Positions 46,668 through 57,012 of a stretch of 64,000 bases of DNA are shown here, one piece after another. Source of the DNA: CAVTLG01 sp963735495 (GTDB taxonomy: Bacteria > Chloroflexota > Ktedonobacteria > Ktedonobacterales > Ktedonobacteraceae); contig CAVTLG010000015.1 of assembly GCA_963735495.1 (NCBI GenBank), forward strand, positions 1 to 64,000, written 5' to 3'. The notes under the pieces were generated by a model. The model ran no database searches. It was not told the origin of the DNA and saw nothing but the letters and a program-made list of their open reading frames with translations. Position 1 is the stretch's first letter. Each line of letters starts with the position of its first letter. Made by a program: the position numbers and the translations under genes.

Positions 46668-47429
46668 ATGTCATTGAAACATTCTGCGTCGACAGAGGAG
46701 TGTGGCTTCTTTCAAGAGTTTGCAAGTGTACATAGTAGCCGCACCATGATGCTGGCAGAACTTCGCCTCCTGCTTTCTGCATGCAAAAAATCTACCAGTT
46801 TGGATGAGTACCAAGCCGCAATTATTGAGGAAAATGTTCTCTTAAAGAGAACAGTAGCTACCCGCATGGTCTCCTTCTTACGGCTACGAGACCTGTATGC
46901 CCTAGATACAAAAATCTTGCTTTTCCGTTCTCTCCGCGACCTTTGGGATGATGATATAACAGCACAGTCTTACCTGGCCTTACTGAGTGCAATTGCCAGA
47001 GATGCTATTTTGAGAGGAACATCCGAAGCAATTCTTGCTACCCCTATCGGTGATACAGTTACACCAGGTATGCTTACGGAGGCTGCGAACGCCTGTTTCC
47101 CTCATCGCTATAACGTTACCACGCTCGCGAGCATCGGACGAAATACCATCTCTTCATGGCAGCAGGCAGGCTTATTAAACGGCAAGCTTAGTAAAGTACG
47201 AGTCAAGGCACAATGTTATCCAGCCTCTGTAGCTTATGCTCTCTTGCTAGGCCATCTGTCTGGTATACGTGGAGAAGCTCTATTCCAGACCCTCTGGTGC
47301 CGATTATTAGATGCTCCTGCCCATGTGTTACACGAACACGCTATCGTTGCTTCACAACGTGGCTGGATCGACTATCGGCATATGGGCAACGTGACTGAGG
47401 TTGGTTTCCGCTATCTGTTGAGAAAATAG
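46668..47429 (+). CDS. brxA: BREX protein BrxA (DUF1819)
   Basis: 253 residues, the first gene of the BREX operon. It matches the small helical BrxA (DUF1819/inner-membrane-protein-like) family: an N-terminal helix pair (FVSFLR-type block MVSFLRLRDLYALD), then a winged-helix-like C-terminal half with SISSWQQAGLL and GWIDYRHMGNVTEVGF. BrxA binds DNA in characterised systems. The start ATG 46668 has AGGA six bases upstream. It is followed after 13 bases by brxB. Assignment relies on family resemblance plus perfect gene order. Confidence 0.85.
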   Translation: MSLKHSASTEECGFFQEFASVHSSRTMMLAELRLLLSACKKSTSLDEYQAAIIEENVLLKRTVATRMVSFLRLRDLYALDTKILLFRSLRDLWDDDITAQSYLALLSAIARDAILRGTSEAILATPIGDTVTPGMLTEAANACFPHRYNVTTLASIGRNTISSWQQAGLLNGKLSKVRVKAQCYPASVAYALLLGHLSGIRGEALFQTLWCRLLDAPAHVLHEHAIVASQRGWIDYRHMGNVTEVGFRYLLRK

Positions 47430-47442
47430 CTCAAAGAAAGGA

Positions 47443-48003
47443 ATGCAGTTCGTGAATGAGATCGAGGGATTGATCAAGGCATACGAACGGTTTGTGCAGC
47501 TTCCCTGGGATCGAACATTAGCAGGGCCAGAGAAGGTCTGGTTCGCTATTTATGAGCCAGCACAGGAACGTCGTTTACGCCTTCACATGCCAGAATTTGA
47601 GGCTGCAACGAAGAGTGCGGGTCACTCATGGACACACCTTGATTTGACGAACCTCTTTGCGCATTGGATGGCACAACATGAATATCGTGATGCGTACTTT
47701 GAAGAACCAGAAGATATGGAGTTAGCTTTGCCGGATTTTGCGGCCTTCGTCTCTGAACAGATTATTGCAATGCTTAGCAAGTCTGATGGAGATAGAGATA
47801 CGGTTGTGGCTATTTCTGGCCTGGCCTCTCTCTTCGGCCTCACATCTGCCTCCGCTATTTTTGAAACCGTGACCCCAGCAATACGTGGGAGAATGCTGGT
47901 CTTTTTTCCCGGCCAACATAACGGCTCCAATTATCGTCTTCTGGATGCTCGCGATGGCTGGAACTATCTGGCGGTACCTATCACTGCTGTAGAGGGGAAG
48001 TAA
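47443..48003 (+). CDS. brxB: BREX protein BrxB (DUF1788)
   Basis: 186 residues of the DUF1788 family. VWFAIYEPAQERRLRLHMPEF is the characteristic early block and GRMLVFFPGQHNGSNYRLLD the characteristic end, with a strand-loop that recurs in nearly all BrxB proteins. Function in exclusion is required but undefined. Start either at ATG 47443 or GTG 47452; the former is kept. The stop lies 4 bases before brxC. Confidence 0.9.
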   Translation: MQFVNEIEGLIKAYERFVQLPWDRTLAGPEKVWFAIYEPAQERRLRLHMPEFEAATKSAGHSWTHLDLTNLFAHWMAQHEYRDAYFEEPEDMELALPDFAAFVSEQIIAMLSKSDGDRDTVVAISGLASLFGLTSASAIFETVTPAIRGRMLVFFPGQHNGSNYRLLDARDGWNYLAVPITAVEGK

Positions 48004-48007
48004 ACTG

Positions 48008-51000
48008 ATGTTAAAGAACCGCGATATTTTTCTGGAAGATCCTACAACCTATACCATACCCAACAATGGGGTTGCACAAGTAATTAACCCATCCACTCCT
48101 GAGGAATGGGATGTTTTGCGCTACGAACTCTCGCATTTTGTGTGTGAAGGTGAATATCAACGTGGCTTACAGCGTATTCTCACAGCCTATCTGACAAATA
48201 TTCATGAGACGAAGCAACCAGCGATCTGGGTAAGTGGCTTCTATGGTAGTGGCAAATCGCATTTTGTGCGTGTGCTCGAATATCTCTGGCGTGACACTGT
48301 CTTCCCTGATGGGGTTCGAGCGCGTGGTCTGGCAAAATTGCCCAATGATATTGCTGACCACTTGGTAGAACTGACTACTATTGGTCGGCGTGAAGGCGGC
48401 TTATGGTCAGCTGCGGGTACATTGGGCGCTGGTACAAGCAAAAGTGTACGCCTGGCATTGCTCAGCATTCTGTTTCGTAGTGCAGGCCTTCCCGAGCAAT
48501 ATGCTCCCGCACGTTTTGTGATCTGGCTGATGCAGAATGGCTATTACAAAGATGTGAAGGCAGAGGTTGCACGCCTGGGATCGGACTTTGCCAAACAACT
48601 AAATAATATGTATGTTTCTACGGTATTGTTCCAGGCACTGCTCAATATCATTTCCGACTTTGCCCAGACGACCGCAGAAGCTCGTGGTCTGATCAAAGAG
48701 CAATTTCCCAATAAAGAGGATATCTCTGACGATGAACTTCTGGGAACCATGCGTGATGTACTTGAGCTGCAATCGACGACGCCTGGTAAATTACCGTGCA
48801 CATTACTGATTTTTGATGAATTGCAGCAATTCATTGGCGACGATTCTGATCGGACATTGCACGTACAGAATATTGTAGAGGCTTGTTCTGCGCGCTTTGG
48901 CAACCGTTTGCTGTTCGTGGCGACCGGGCAGGCTGCCATCCAGGCAACACCTCAACTCCAAAAGCTGCAAGGTCGCTTTACCGTGCGCGTGCCACTCACT
49001 GATACTGACGTTGAGCGCGTTGTACGCGAGGTTGTTTTGCGCAAACAACCGGCACAAATACCAGCCCTGAAAACAGCGCTGGACGCTGCCAGTGGTGAGA
49101 TTAATCGTCAACTTGTGGGCACGAACATTGGACCTCGATCTGCTGATGTTGACCGCCTGATCCCAGACTATCCGCTGCTACCAGCCAGAAGCCGCTTTTG
49201 GGAAAGTGTTTTGCGCGCCGTTGATAGTATGGGTTTGGCAGGCCAGCTACGCACACAGTTGCGCATTGTCCATGACGCGATTAAAGAGATTGCTGATGCC
49301 CCTCTTGGCACCGTAGTCACGGGTGATGTCATTTATAATCAACTCAAAACGGATATGCTTCAGAGCAGCGTCTTGCTGCGCGATGTCGCTACTGCGATTG
49401 AGCGGATGGATGATGGCACCGATGACGGTAAATTGCGTTCGCGTCTCTGTGCCACCATCTTTTTGTTGAGCAAACTTTCGACCACAGGCGCGGAGCCAAC
49501 CGGCTTGTGTGCAGACGTGGCGACACTTGCCGATCTTCTGGTTGAGGATGTAACGGATGTGAACGCCAATGCGAAACTGCGTCAGTGTATTCCACCTCTG
49601 CTCGAAAATCTGGTCAGAGATGGCAGGTTGATGCAAGTCGGCGACGAATATCGCCTGCAGACGCGCGAGGGAACGGAATGGGAGCAAGGCTATCAGCAGC
49701 GGCGCGCCCGCATTTTGGCAACTGATACACGAATTGCCGATGATCGCGCCACAGAATTCAGAAACACCATTTCCAAAGCTCTCAAAAGCATCAAACTCAC
49801 CCAAGGCGTAAGTAAGACTCCCCGCCAGCTAGAACTCTACTTTACGCTTGATGCCCCTCCTACCAATAAAGAGGCCGTCCCGGTGTGGATTCGCGATGAG
49901 TGGTCTGTAACTGCCAAAACAGTACGCGAGGATGCCCAGGCTGCTGGAACGGAGAGTCCTCTTGTCTTTGTCTTCCTACCCAGGCAAAAGGCTGATGCGC
50001 TCAAGGATGCACTTGCCAGCTATGCTGCTGCCAACGAAACTATAACTTCGCGTCCAGCTCCAACCACGCACGAAGGGCAGGACGCCAAACATTCGATGGA
50101 AACCAAACGTGAGGTTTACCAACGCGACCGCGATGCGCTGATTACAGGCATTGTAAATAATGCTCGCATCTATCAGGGTGGTGGTAACGAGGTTATTTTG
50201 GGGAACTTGCAAGATTCGGTGAAAAAGGCTGTTGAAGATGCTCTGGTGCGGCTCTTCCCCAAATTCACATTAGCCGATCATGCTAGCTGGGATACAGTAG
50301 TGAAACGCAGCCTCCAGGGCAATACAGACCCTTTGGAGGTTGTTGGGTATCGTGGTGAGATTGATAAACACCCTGTCTGCCAGGAAGTATGCACGTTTAT
50401 TGGCGGCGCCAGCAAAAAAGGCAGTGAGCTTCAGAAGCATTTCGAGGGAGTGGGCTATGGTTGGTCTCGCGATGCAGTGAATGGAGCGTTACTCTGCCTC
50501 GTCGCCGGTGGCTTTGTGCGCCCAGTGAAAAATGGCCAGGCCTTATCGCTAAAACAGGTTATCGTGCAGCAAATTGGCCTGACAGATTTCTATAGCGAAG
50601 GGATTACGATCACCACTGCTCAACGTATTGCTGTGCGCTCACTAGTGGCAAATCTTGGTTTCCCAATCAAGCCGAATGAAGAAGCGGAAGCTATTCCACG
50701 AGTTTTGCAGCACTTGGTAGAGCTTGCTACAAGGGCAGGCGGAGATGCCCCTCTACCTGCATGTCCTGCGGCAGATACGATCAAAGAATTGCAGATATTG
50801 AGTGGCAATGCACAGTTTGTGGGGGTATACGAACACCGCGCTGATTTGCTAGACAGTTTTAAGGCATGGACACAGGCCTGCACAGAAATTGAACGGCGCA
50901 GGCCACAGTGGCGGATGCTCCAAAGCTTGTTCACTCATGCCAGCGGTCTCCCCATCGCAGCAGAAATTGAGCCACAAATACACGCGATTATAAGTGGCCG

Positions 51001-51478
51001 GACCTTATTGCACAATCCTGATCCGGTCTCCCCCTTGCTGCAGAAAGTTAGCGCTGCTTTGCGCGCCGCTTTGCAAGAGGCACGCCAGCACCTAATTGAG
51101 GCTCAGGGCCGGGAACTACAGGGACTTGTTGCTTCGCCGGAGTGGAAGAATTCGACAGAGGCTGAGCAGCAGCGTTTGTTGCAGCAGCACTCTCTTGGTC
51201 CCGTGCCCCAGCTCACCATTGGCACTGACGAGGAACTCCTGACCACACTAAATGTCACCTCGCTGACTGGCTGGGGAGATAAGATTCTTGCTCCCAGTGG
51301 GCGTGTGCAGAAGGTGCGTGAAGCGCTGGCAAAATTGCGGGTACCGGAAGCACAATTCGTCACGGTGATTCCTCAGCACGCTACTATCAAATCAGTTACT
51401 GAAGCGGATGCCTATCTCGCAAAGCTCCGTGCTGAAATCATGACCCACATCGAAGCTGGCAACCCGGTAATCATCTAA
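48008..51478 (+). CDS. brxC: BREX protein BrxC (large P-loop ATPase)
   Basis: 1156 residues, normal for the family. Walker A GFYGSGKSH at residues 77-85, Walker B LLIFDELQQF at 266-275, then sensor-like VATGQAAIQ near residue 305. The long C-terminal half is helical. BrxC is the ORC/Cdc6-type ATPase of BREX, thought to organise the complex on DNA. It starts at ATG 48008 with GAGGGG ten bases ahead. Ends 21 bases before pglX. Confidence 0.93.
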   Translation: MLKNRDIFLEDPTTYTIPNNGVAQVINPSTPEEWDVLRYELSHFVCEGEYQRGLQRILTAYLTNIHETKQPAIWVSGFYGSGKSHFVRVLEYLWRDTVFPDGVRARGLAKLPNDIADHLVELTTIGRREGGLWSAAGTLGAGTSKSVRLALLSILFRSAGLPEQYAPARFVIWLMQNGYYKDVKAEVARLGSDFAKQLNNMYVSTVLFQALLNIISDFAQTTAEARGLIKEQFPNKEDISDDELLGTMRDVLELQSTTPGKLPCTLLIFDELQQFIGDDSDRTLHVQNIVEACSARFGNRLLFVATGQAAIQATPQLQKLQGRFTVRVPLTDTDVERVVREVVLRKQPAQIPALKTALDAASGEINRQLVGTNIGPRSADVDRLIPDYPLLPARSRFWESVLRAVDSMGLAGQLRTQLRIVHDAIKEIADAPLGTVVTGDVIYNQLKTDMLQSSVLLRDVATAIERMDDGTDDGKLRSRLCATIFLLSKLSTTGAEPTGLCADVATLADLLVEDVTDVNANAKLRQCIPPLLENLVRDGRLMQVGDEYRLQTREGTEWEQGYQQRRARILATDTRIADDRATEFRNTISKALKSIKLTQGVSKTPRQLELYFTLDAPPTNKEAVPVWIRDEWSVTAKTVREDAQAAGTESPLVFVFLPRQKADALKDALASYAAANETITSRPAPTTHEGQDAKHSMETKREVYQRDRDALITGIVNNARIYQGGGNEVILGNLQDSVKKAVEDALVRLFPKFTLADHASWDTVVKRSLQGNTDPLEVVGYRGEIDKHPVCQEVCTFIGGASKKGSELQKHFEGVGYGWSRDAVNGALLCLVAGGFVRPVKNGQALSLKQVIVQQIGLTDFYSEGITITTAQRIAVRSLVANLGFPIKPNEEAEAIPRVLQHLVELATRAGGDAPLPACPAADTIKELQILSGNAQFVGVYEHRADLLDSFKAWTQACTEIERRRPQWRMLQSLFTHASGLPIAAEIEPQIHAIISGRTLLHNPDPVSPLLQKVSAALRAALQEARQHLIEAQGRELQGLVASPEWKNSTEAEQQRLLQQHSLGPVPQLTIGTDEELLTTLNVTSLTGWGDKILAPSGRVQKVREALAKLRVPEAQFVTVIPQHATIKSVTEADAYLAKLRAEIMTHIEAGNPVII

Positions 51479-51499
51479 TGTGGAGAGGATAACGAGACT

Positions 51500-54400
51500 A
51501 TGACCCCTTTGACGACTGACCTGCGCACAATTTTAGCGAACGCAATTGTGAAGGCGCGTGATGTGGCTGAGAATGCTGCTTCAGCCGCTCTGGCAACGCT
51601 CGCAGTGATGGATAACGACGCATTTGCATCGCTGAGCCCAGACCAGCGACGCCTGCGCATTGCTCTCCGCACCAGAGCACGTCAGCTTGGTGATAGCGAC
51701 CTTACGAAGGGAGAGCGACCACTGATAGAAGAAGTCGCGTATGAGCAATGGCATCGTCGGCTTTTTGCCCGCTTTCTCGCGGATAATGGTTTGCTGATGC
51801 ATCCAAGCGGCTCACCTGTGACACTGGAAGAATGTAGCGAACTGGCGGCAGAAGAGGCCGAGGCAGATGGCTGGCAGCTCGCGGCCCGCTATGCCGGTGC
51901 CATGCTCCCTGGTATCTTTCGTGTTGATGATCCTGCAGTTCAGGTCCAGTTCTCACCTGAGGGACGACATAAACTTGAAGAAATCGTGGCTGATCTCCCA
52001 CCAATGCTTTTCCTCGCTGATGATGCTCTGGGTTGGGTCTATCAGTTCTGGCAGACGAAAAAGAAAAAAGCCGTGAACAACAGCGAACGCAAACGCGGTG
52101 GTAGCGATCTCTCGCCGGTTACTCAGCTTTTTACCGAACACTACATGGTCCAGTTCCTATTAGAAAACTCACTCGGTGCCTGGTGGGCAGCGCGCCATCC
52201 AACCAGCCCGCTGCTCAAACAGTACCACTATTTGCGTTTCCAGAATGATGGTACGCCTGCTGCAGGCACTTTCCCCAGTTGGCCTGAGCACGCGGCTAAG
52301 ATTACTGTCATGGACCCATGTTGTGGCTCTGGGCACTTCCTAGTCGCGGCTTTCGAGATGCTCTGCTACATGCGTATAGAGGAGGAAGGCCTCTGTGCCG
52401 CCAAGGCTGCTGAAGTGGTGCTGCGTGACAACCTCTTCGGCCTGGAATTGGATGCTCGCTGCACCCAGATCGCGGCCTTCGCTCTGGCCCTGGCCGCCTG
52501 GAAAATGGACGGCTATCGTGACCTATCGCTACCCAATGTCGCTTGCTCCGGAATCGCTGTCGAAGGACAACTGGAAACCTGGACGCAGCTTGCTGGTGAC
52601 GACGAAAATCTGCGCTATACACTTGAACGTCAATACAAGCTCTTCCGCAACGCACCCCACCTGGGTAGCCTGATCGAACCCAACAACGTGCCACTCAACG
52701 AGCGCATGTTTGCCTCAGACTACGCCTTGGTTGAGCCGCATATCAAGCGCGCTCTGGCTAAAGAGCGCGCCAAAGATGACCCGGCTTCCGCTGTCTTTGG
52801 CGCAGCGGCTGAAGGTATGGGCAAAGCCGCACGTTTGTTGGCGAAGACCTACACACTTGTGGCGACGAATGTGCCATATCTCAACAGTGGTAAGCAAGAT
52901 GAGATCTTAAAGCAGTTTTGTGAAGAGCATCACCCCAACGCAAAAGCCGATCTGGCCACTGCTTTCATTGAACGATGCCGCGCATTTACTAATTCAGGAG
53001 GTTCATATGCATTGGTAACGCCTCAAAATTGGCTGTTTCTGGGTTCATACAAGGCTTTACGTAAGCAACTGTTATTAGAGCAAAGCTATGAGATAGTTAT
53101 CTGGTTAGGCGAGGGTGGATTCGATAGCGATGCTGCTGCAGGAGCTTTTACTGCCCTAATCGTTTTAACGAATAATGTGCCTCCTGCTGACCAGTTTTTG
53201 GCAGGTATTAATGCATCTGTCCCCAAAAACATTTATGAAAAAGCTACTCTACTTTATGCCATGCCCCTGCAAATTGTTGGACAAGCTTCACAGCTTAAAA
53301 ATCCTGACGCAAGAATATCGTTAGAAGAGTCCAAACAAACAATCCTTCTTTCGTCTTATGCATCCTGTTATCAAGGCATGAAAACGGGCGATGATCCTAA
53401 ATTGCGTAGATTCTTCTGGGAACTTACAAAATTTATAGATGCATGGCGATTTTATGAAAGCACTGTTGAGGAAACAGTAGCCTATGGCGGAAGAGAATTT
53501 ATCTTAAGTTGGAAACACCGTGGCCATGATATGGCCCGTTTTCAGGGAACTCCAGCATGGGGGAATCTCGGTGTTGCTGTAAGTCAAATGAGAGATCTCC
53601 CAGTTACGCTTTATTGTGGTGATGCTTTTGATAGTAATGCTGGTGTAATTATACCTAAAAACGCTTCTTATCTCCCCGCTATCTGGGCATTCTGCCAAGC
53701 ACCAGAGTTTCATAACGCAGTACGACGCATTGATCAAAAATTGAGTGTAGCCAACGCTACTCTAGTCAAAGTTCCCTTTGACTTGGAATACTGGCAACAA
53801 GTCGCCGAAGCAGCAGATCCCTTGCCCGAACCATACTCAAACAACCCAACACAGTGGCTCTTCAAGGGGAATCTAGTAGACTCTACAGCTCCCTTACAGG
53901 TTGCAGTTGCACGTTTGCTGGGCTATAGCTGGCCACAGCAGGAGGCAGATGATCTCGATACTAATGCTAGCAATCAGGGTATCATTTGTTTGCCATCTGT
54001 CGCAGGAGCAGAGCCAGCGGTTGAGAAGCTGCGTGCATTGCTGGCTACAGCCTATGGCAAGGTGTGGTCGTCCGCTTTGCAGGAGCGCTTGCTAGCAGAT
54101 GTTGAGTATAGTGGCAAAAATCTTGAAATATGGCTACGCGATGGCTTCTTCGAGCAGCACTGCCGCCTGTTTCACAATCGTCCTTTTATCTGGCAAGTGT
54201 GGGATGGGCGTAAAGATGGTTTTTCGGCTCTCATCAACTATCACCTCTTAGACGCGGCTGGCCTGGATCGGCTGATCTACACCTATCTGGGACACTGGAT
54301 TGCTACGCAGCGCGCAGACAAAGACGCGGGTGTGGCAGGGGCAGAGGCGCGACTGGTAGCAGCTCTCAAGCTGCAAGAGAAGCTGATAGACATCAGCAAG

Positions 54401-54649
54401 GGTGAAGATCCGTACGATATTTATGTACGCTGGAAGCTACTTCACGAACAGCCTATTGGTTGGAATCCCGATCTTAATGATGGAGTGCGCCTGAATATTC
54501 GTCCTTTCGTGGAGGCAGGTGTACTGCGTAGCCGCTTTACTATCAACTGGAATAAAGATCGCGGCACCAATCCCGATGGGAGTGAACGCCACAATGATCT
54601 TCACAAAACCCTGGCAGAGAAGCACGCTGCTCGCTCAGAGATGTCATAA
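51500..54649 (+). CDS. pglX: BREX adenine methyltransferase PglX
   Basis: 1049 residues. SAM motif I MDPCCGSGHF at residues 271-280 and catalytic motif IV TNVPYLNSGKQ at 456-466: NVPY instead of the commoner NPPY, a variant seen in this group of Eco57I-like enzymes. LFGLELDARCTQIAAFAL is motif II. PglX methylates the sixth-position amine of adenine in a non-palindromic site, marking self DNA; the target-recognition part is in the C-terminal half (about 600-1000) and cannot be read from sequence alone. ATG 51500 has GGAGAGG upstream. The codon usage of 53000-53800 is more AT-rich than the ends, as often seen for swapped specificity segments. Confidence 0.93.
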   Translation: MTPLTTDLRTILANAIVKARDVAENAASAALATLAVMDNDAFASLSPDQRRLRIALRTRARQLGDSDLTKGERPLIEEVAYEQWHRRLFARFLADNGLLMHPSGSPVTLEECSELAAEEAEADGWQLAARYAGAMLPGIFRVDDPAVQVQFSPEGRHKLEEIVADLPPMLFLADDALGWVYQFWQTKKKKAVNNSERKRGGSDLSPVTQLFTEHYMVQFLLENSLGAWWAARHPTSPLLKQYHYLRFQNDGTPAAGTFPSWPEHAAKITVMDPCCGSGHFLVAAFEMLCYMRIEEEGLCAAKAAEVVLRDNLFGLELDARCTQIAAFALALAAWKMDGYRDLSLPNVACSGIAVEGQLETWTQLAGDDENLRYTLERQYKLFRNAPHLGSLIEPNNVPLNERMFASDYALVEPHIKRALAKERAKDDPASAVFGAAAEGMGKAARLLAKTYTLVATNVPYLNSGKQDEILKQFCEEHHPNAKADLATAFIERCRAFTNSGGSYALVTPQNWLFLGSYKALRKQLLLEQSYEIVIWLGEGGFDSDAAAGAFTALIVLTNNVPPADQFLAGINASVPKNIYEKATLLYAMPLQIVGQASQLKNPDARISLEESKQTILLSSYASCYQGMKTGDDPKLRRFFWELTKFIDAWRFYESTVEETVAYGGREFILSWKHRGHDMARFQGTPAWGNLGVAVSQMRDLPVTLYCGDAFDSNAGVIIPKNASYLPAIWAFCQAPEFHNAVRRIDQKLSVANATLVKVPFDLEYWQQVAEAADPLPEPYSNNPTQWLFKGNLVDSTAPLQVAVARLLGYSWPQQEADDLDTNASNQGIICLPSVAGAEPAVEKLRALLATAYGKVWSSALQERLLADVEYSGKNLEIWLRDGFFEQHCRLFHNRPFIWQVWDGRKDGFSALINYHLLDAAGLDRLIYTYLGHWIATQRADKDAGVAGAEARLVAALKLQEKLIDISKGEDPYDIYVRWKLLHEQPIGWNPDLNDGVRLNIRPFVEAGVLRSRFTINWNKDRGTNPDGSERHNDLHKTLAEKHAARSEMS

Positions 54650-54684
54650 ACCGATAGATGGAGCGATAGTGTGAGGAGAGATTT

Positions 54685-57009
54685 ATGAGTGAGCAAAAAA
54701 CCTTTCTCGCGGCCCTAGTTGAATCTATCAAACGAGCCGGAAGCTATAACAAGAATGATCAGGTGCCTCCTGTTGTGGTATTGTGGACCGACAAAGATCG
54801 CCAGTGGGAGCTGCTGTTGCCCTTATTACGTACACATCTTCCGCTTTTGGCATTTGGCCCGTATGATCCCGCACTCTGGACAGGGCCAGCCTACTGGCTA
54901 CGCTGCGTCATTGAGCGCACGTTACCTGCTGAATACCTGCTCCCAGCGGATAGTACACCTATTCTCTACCTGCCTGGCGTGAGCAGGCAAGAGCTACGGG
55001 CCAGTGAAGAGACGCCAAAGTTACTGAAGCCGCTGGCCGAACTACAGTATCGCGGCATCTCGTGGACACATCCGAAGAGCGGACGTGACTGGACCATCTC
55101 TACATTTCTCTCCTCGCTTGGTGTTGACAACGCCGGGGATACTGCGACCAGGACCGCTTTACTCCGTACACTGCTGAAGCTGGCAAATGAACCAGTGGCC
55201 CGTTTGCAGAAAGATGCACCTCTGCGGGCTGAGTTCTTCGACAACTTGCTGAACCCTGACGAGGTACGCAATCTGTTGCTCTGGTTGAACGATCCTGTTG
55301 GCTATCCGCAACGTTGCAGTAAGGCTGAATGGGCCTCATTCTGCGATCTCTGCGTGCGCAAATATGGCTTTCATCCTGTGAAAGATGGAGCAGTCAGCGC
55401 CGCTAGCCTCTTTGGGCAGCGCCAGGATGCGTGGGACATCGTGTGGAGGCGCTTTGAGGAAGCCCCTCATGCCTATCCTTATCTACCAGATTTGCTCCGC
55501 CGCGCTCGTCCCGAGCAACTATCACTCTTTAGCAGCGTTGAGTCATGGCCACAGGATAATGAAGCAGCCGAAAAGGCTCTGCGTGAGAGTCTGCTCACCC
55601 AGAGTGAACGGCTACCACAGGACGTCCGTCTGACAATGCACAAACTTGAAAAAGAGCATGCCCCACGCCGCGCATGGGTCTGGGCTGCTTTAGGCTACGC
55701 TCCTTTAGTGAGTGCGTTGCATTCTCTTATGGTTCTCGTGCAGGAGACCGAGCGTATCTTTGGTGGTGCTACCACAGCAGACATTTGTACCGCTTACACC
55801 GAGTGGGGCTGGCGGGTTGATGCAGCAGTTCTTGACGCCCTGGCCGCCGTCGAACGCACTGAAGATGTGACAGCGGTCAAAGCCGTAATTACCGCTCTCT
55901 ATCGGCCCTGGTTGGAAAATGCGGCTAATGCCCTCCAAAAGGCCGTGTACGCTGGTTCGCTGGCGCAAACATATCCTATAGTATCTCTACCTGAGCCAGA
56001 GGTAGGCACCTGTGTGTTGTTTAGCGATGGCCTGCGCTACGATGTCGGCCAGCGGCTAGTTGAGGCACTCAAAGCGCAATCTCTGGTCTGTGCCGTTGCC
56101 TCTCACCTTGCCCCTCTACCTGGTATCACACCTACAGCCAAACCGGCCATCTCACCTGTTGCACATCTGCTAACCGGCAATGCTGACGCAGGATTGGCAC
56201 CGATCGTTGCAAGCAGTGGCGCCAAAGTAACTGTCGATGTCTTGCGCCGCTTGTTAGAGCAGACTGGCTATCAGGTGTTGAGAGGTGAAGGCGATTTGGG
56301 CGATCCTGCGGGACGGGCCTGGACTGAAATGGGCAACATCGATAGCCATGGTCATCAAAATGAGTGGAGGCTCGCTCATCATCTTAAAGGAGAAGTAACA
56401 GCCCTGGAAAGGCGAATTGCAGCCTTGCTCGATTGGGGTTGGCAACGAGTCGTGGTTGTTACTGATCACGGATGGTTACTGCTGCCGGGTGCACTGCCCA
56501 AAGCCGAACTGCCTGAGCACCTTACGTATTTGCGCAAAGGACGCTGTGCTCAACTCAAGGAGAGCGCTCAAAGCGAGCAGCAGACGGTACCCTGGTACTG
56601 GAACTGTGACGTGCGTATTGCCCTGGCCCCAACTATCCACTGTTACGAGACAGGCAGAGAATATGAACATGGGGGTCTGAGTCCTCAAGAATGTTTTGTT
56701 CCAGTGATTACTGTATCTCAGCAACCAGGTACCAAATTTCAGGCTATCTCTATTGAAAATGTGAGTTGGAGAGGTCTACGTTGTAAAATGCATATAGCTG
56801 GTATTATGCCTGGGATGAAAGTCGATATGCGTACAAAAGCTGGCGATGCAGCCACCTCGCTGATCGGCTCGCCCACCATCCCAAGTGCTGATGGCAGCGT
56901 TTCGTTGCTCGTAGAAGACGATGATCGCATGGGCGAAGCTGTTCTGATCATTGTACTCAACAGTGATGGCACAGTAAGTAAGCAAATTTCAACCATAGTA
57001 GGAGACTAA
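54685..57009 (+). CDS. pglZ: BREX protein PglZ (alkaline-phosphatase fold)
   Basis: 774 residues. The PglZ domain lies in the middle: VLFSDGLRYDVG (residues 444-455) with the first metal-binding Asp and the nucleophile region, VVVVTDHGWLLLP (589-601) with the Asp-His pair, and HGGLSPQECFVPV near residue 670 with the last His. These are the conserved features of the alkaline-phosphatase superfamily, so the active site seems complete. PglZ is essential for BREX; it acts as a metal-dependent nuclease or phosphodiesterase in studied cases. ATG 54685 follows GAGGAG. Its stop lies 3 bases before brxL. Confidence 0.92.
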   Translation: MSEQKTFLAALVESIKRAGSYNKNDQVPPVVVLWTDKDRQWELLLPLLRTHLPLLAFGPYDPALWTGPAYWLRCVIERTLPAEYLLPADSTPILYLPGVSRQELRASEETPKLLKPLAELQYRGISWTHPKSGRDWTISTFLSSLGVDNAGDTATRTALLRTLLKLANEPVARLQKDAPLRAEFFDNLLNPDEVRNLLLWLNDPVGYPQRCSKAEWASFCDLCVRKYGFHPVKDGAVSAASLFGQRQDAWDIVWRRFEEAPHAYPYLPDLLRRARPEQLSLFSSVESWPQDNEAAEKALRESLLTQSERLPQDVRLTMHKLEKEHAPRRAWVWAALGYAPLVSALHSLMVLVQETERIFGGATTADICTAYTEWGWRVDAAVLDALAAVERTEDVTAVKAVITALYRPWLENAANALQKAVYAGSLAQTYPIVSLPEPEVGTCVLFSDGLRYDVGQRLVEALKAQSLVCAVASHLAPLPGITPTAKPAISPVAHLLTGNADAGLAPIVASSGAKVTVDVLRRLLEQTGYQVLRGEGDLGDPAGRAWTEMGNIDSHGHQNEWRLAHHLKGEVTALERRIAALLDWGWQRVVVVTDHGWLLLPGALPKAELPEHLTYLRKGRCAQLKESAQSEQQTVPWYWNCDVRIALAPTIHCYETGREYEHGGLSPQECFVPVITVSQQPGTKFQAISIENVSWRGLRCKMHIAGIMPGMKVDMRTKAGDAATSLIGSPTIPSADGSVSLLVEDDDRMGEAVLIIVLNSDGTVSKQISTIVGD

Positions 57010-57012
57010 GCA

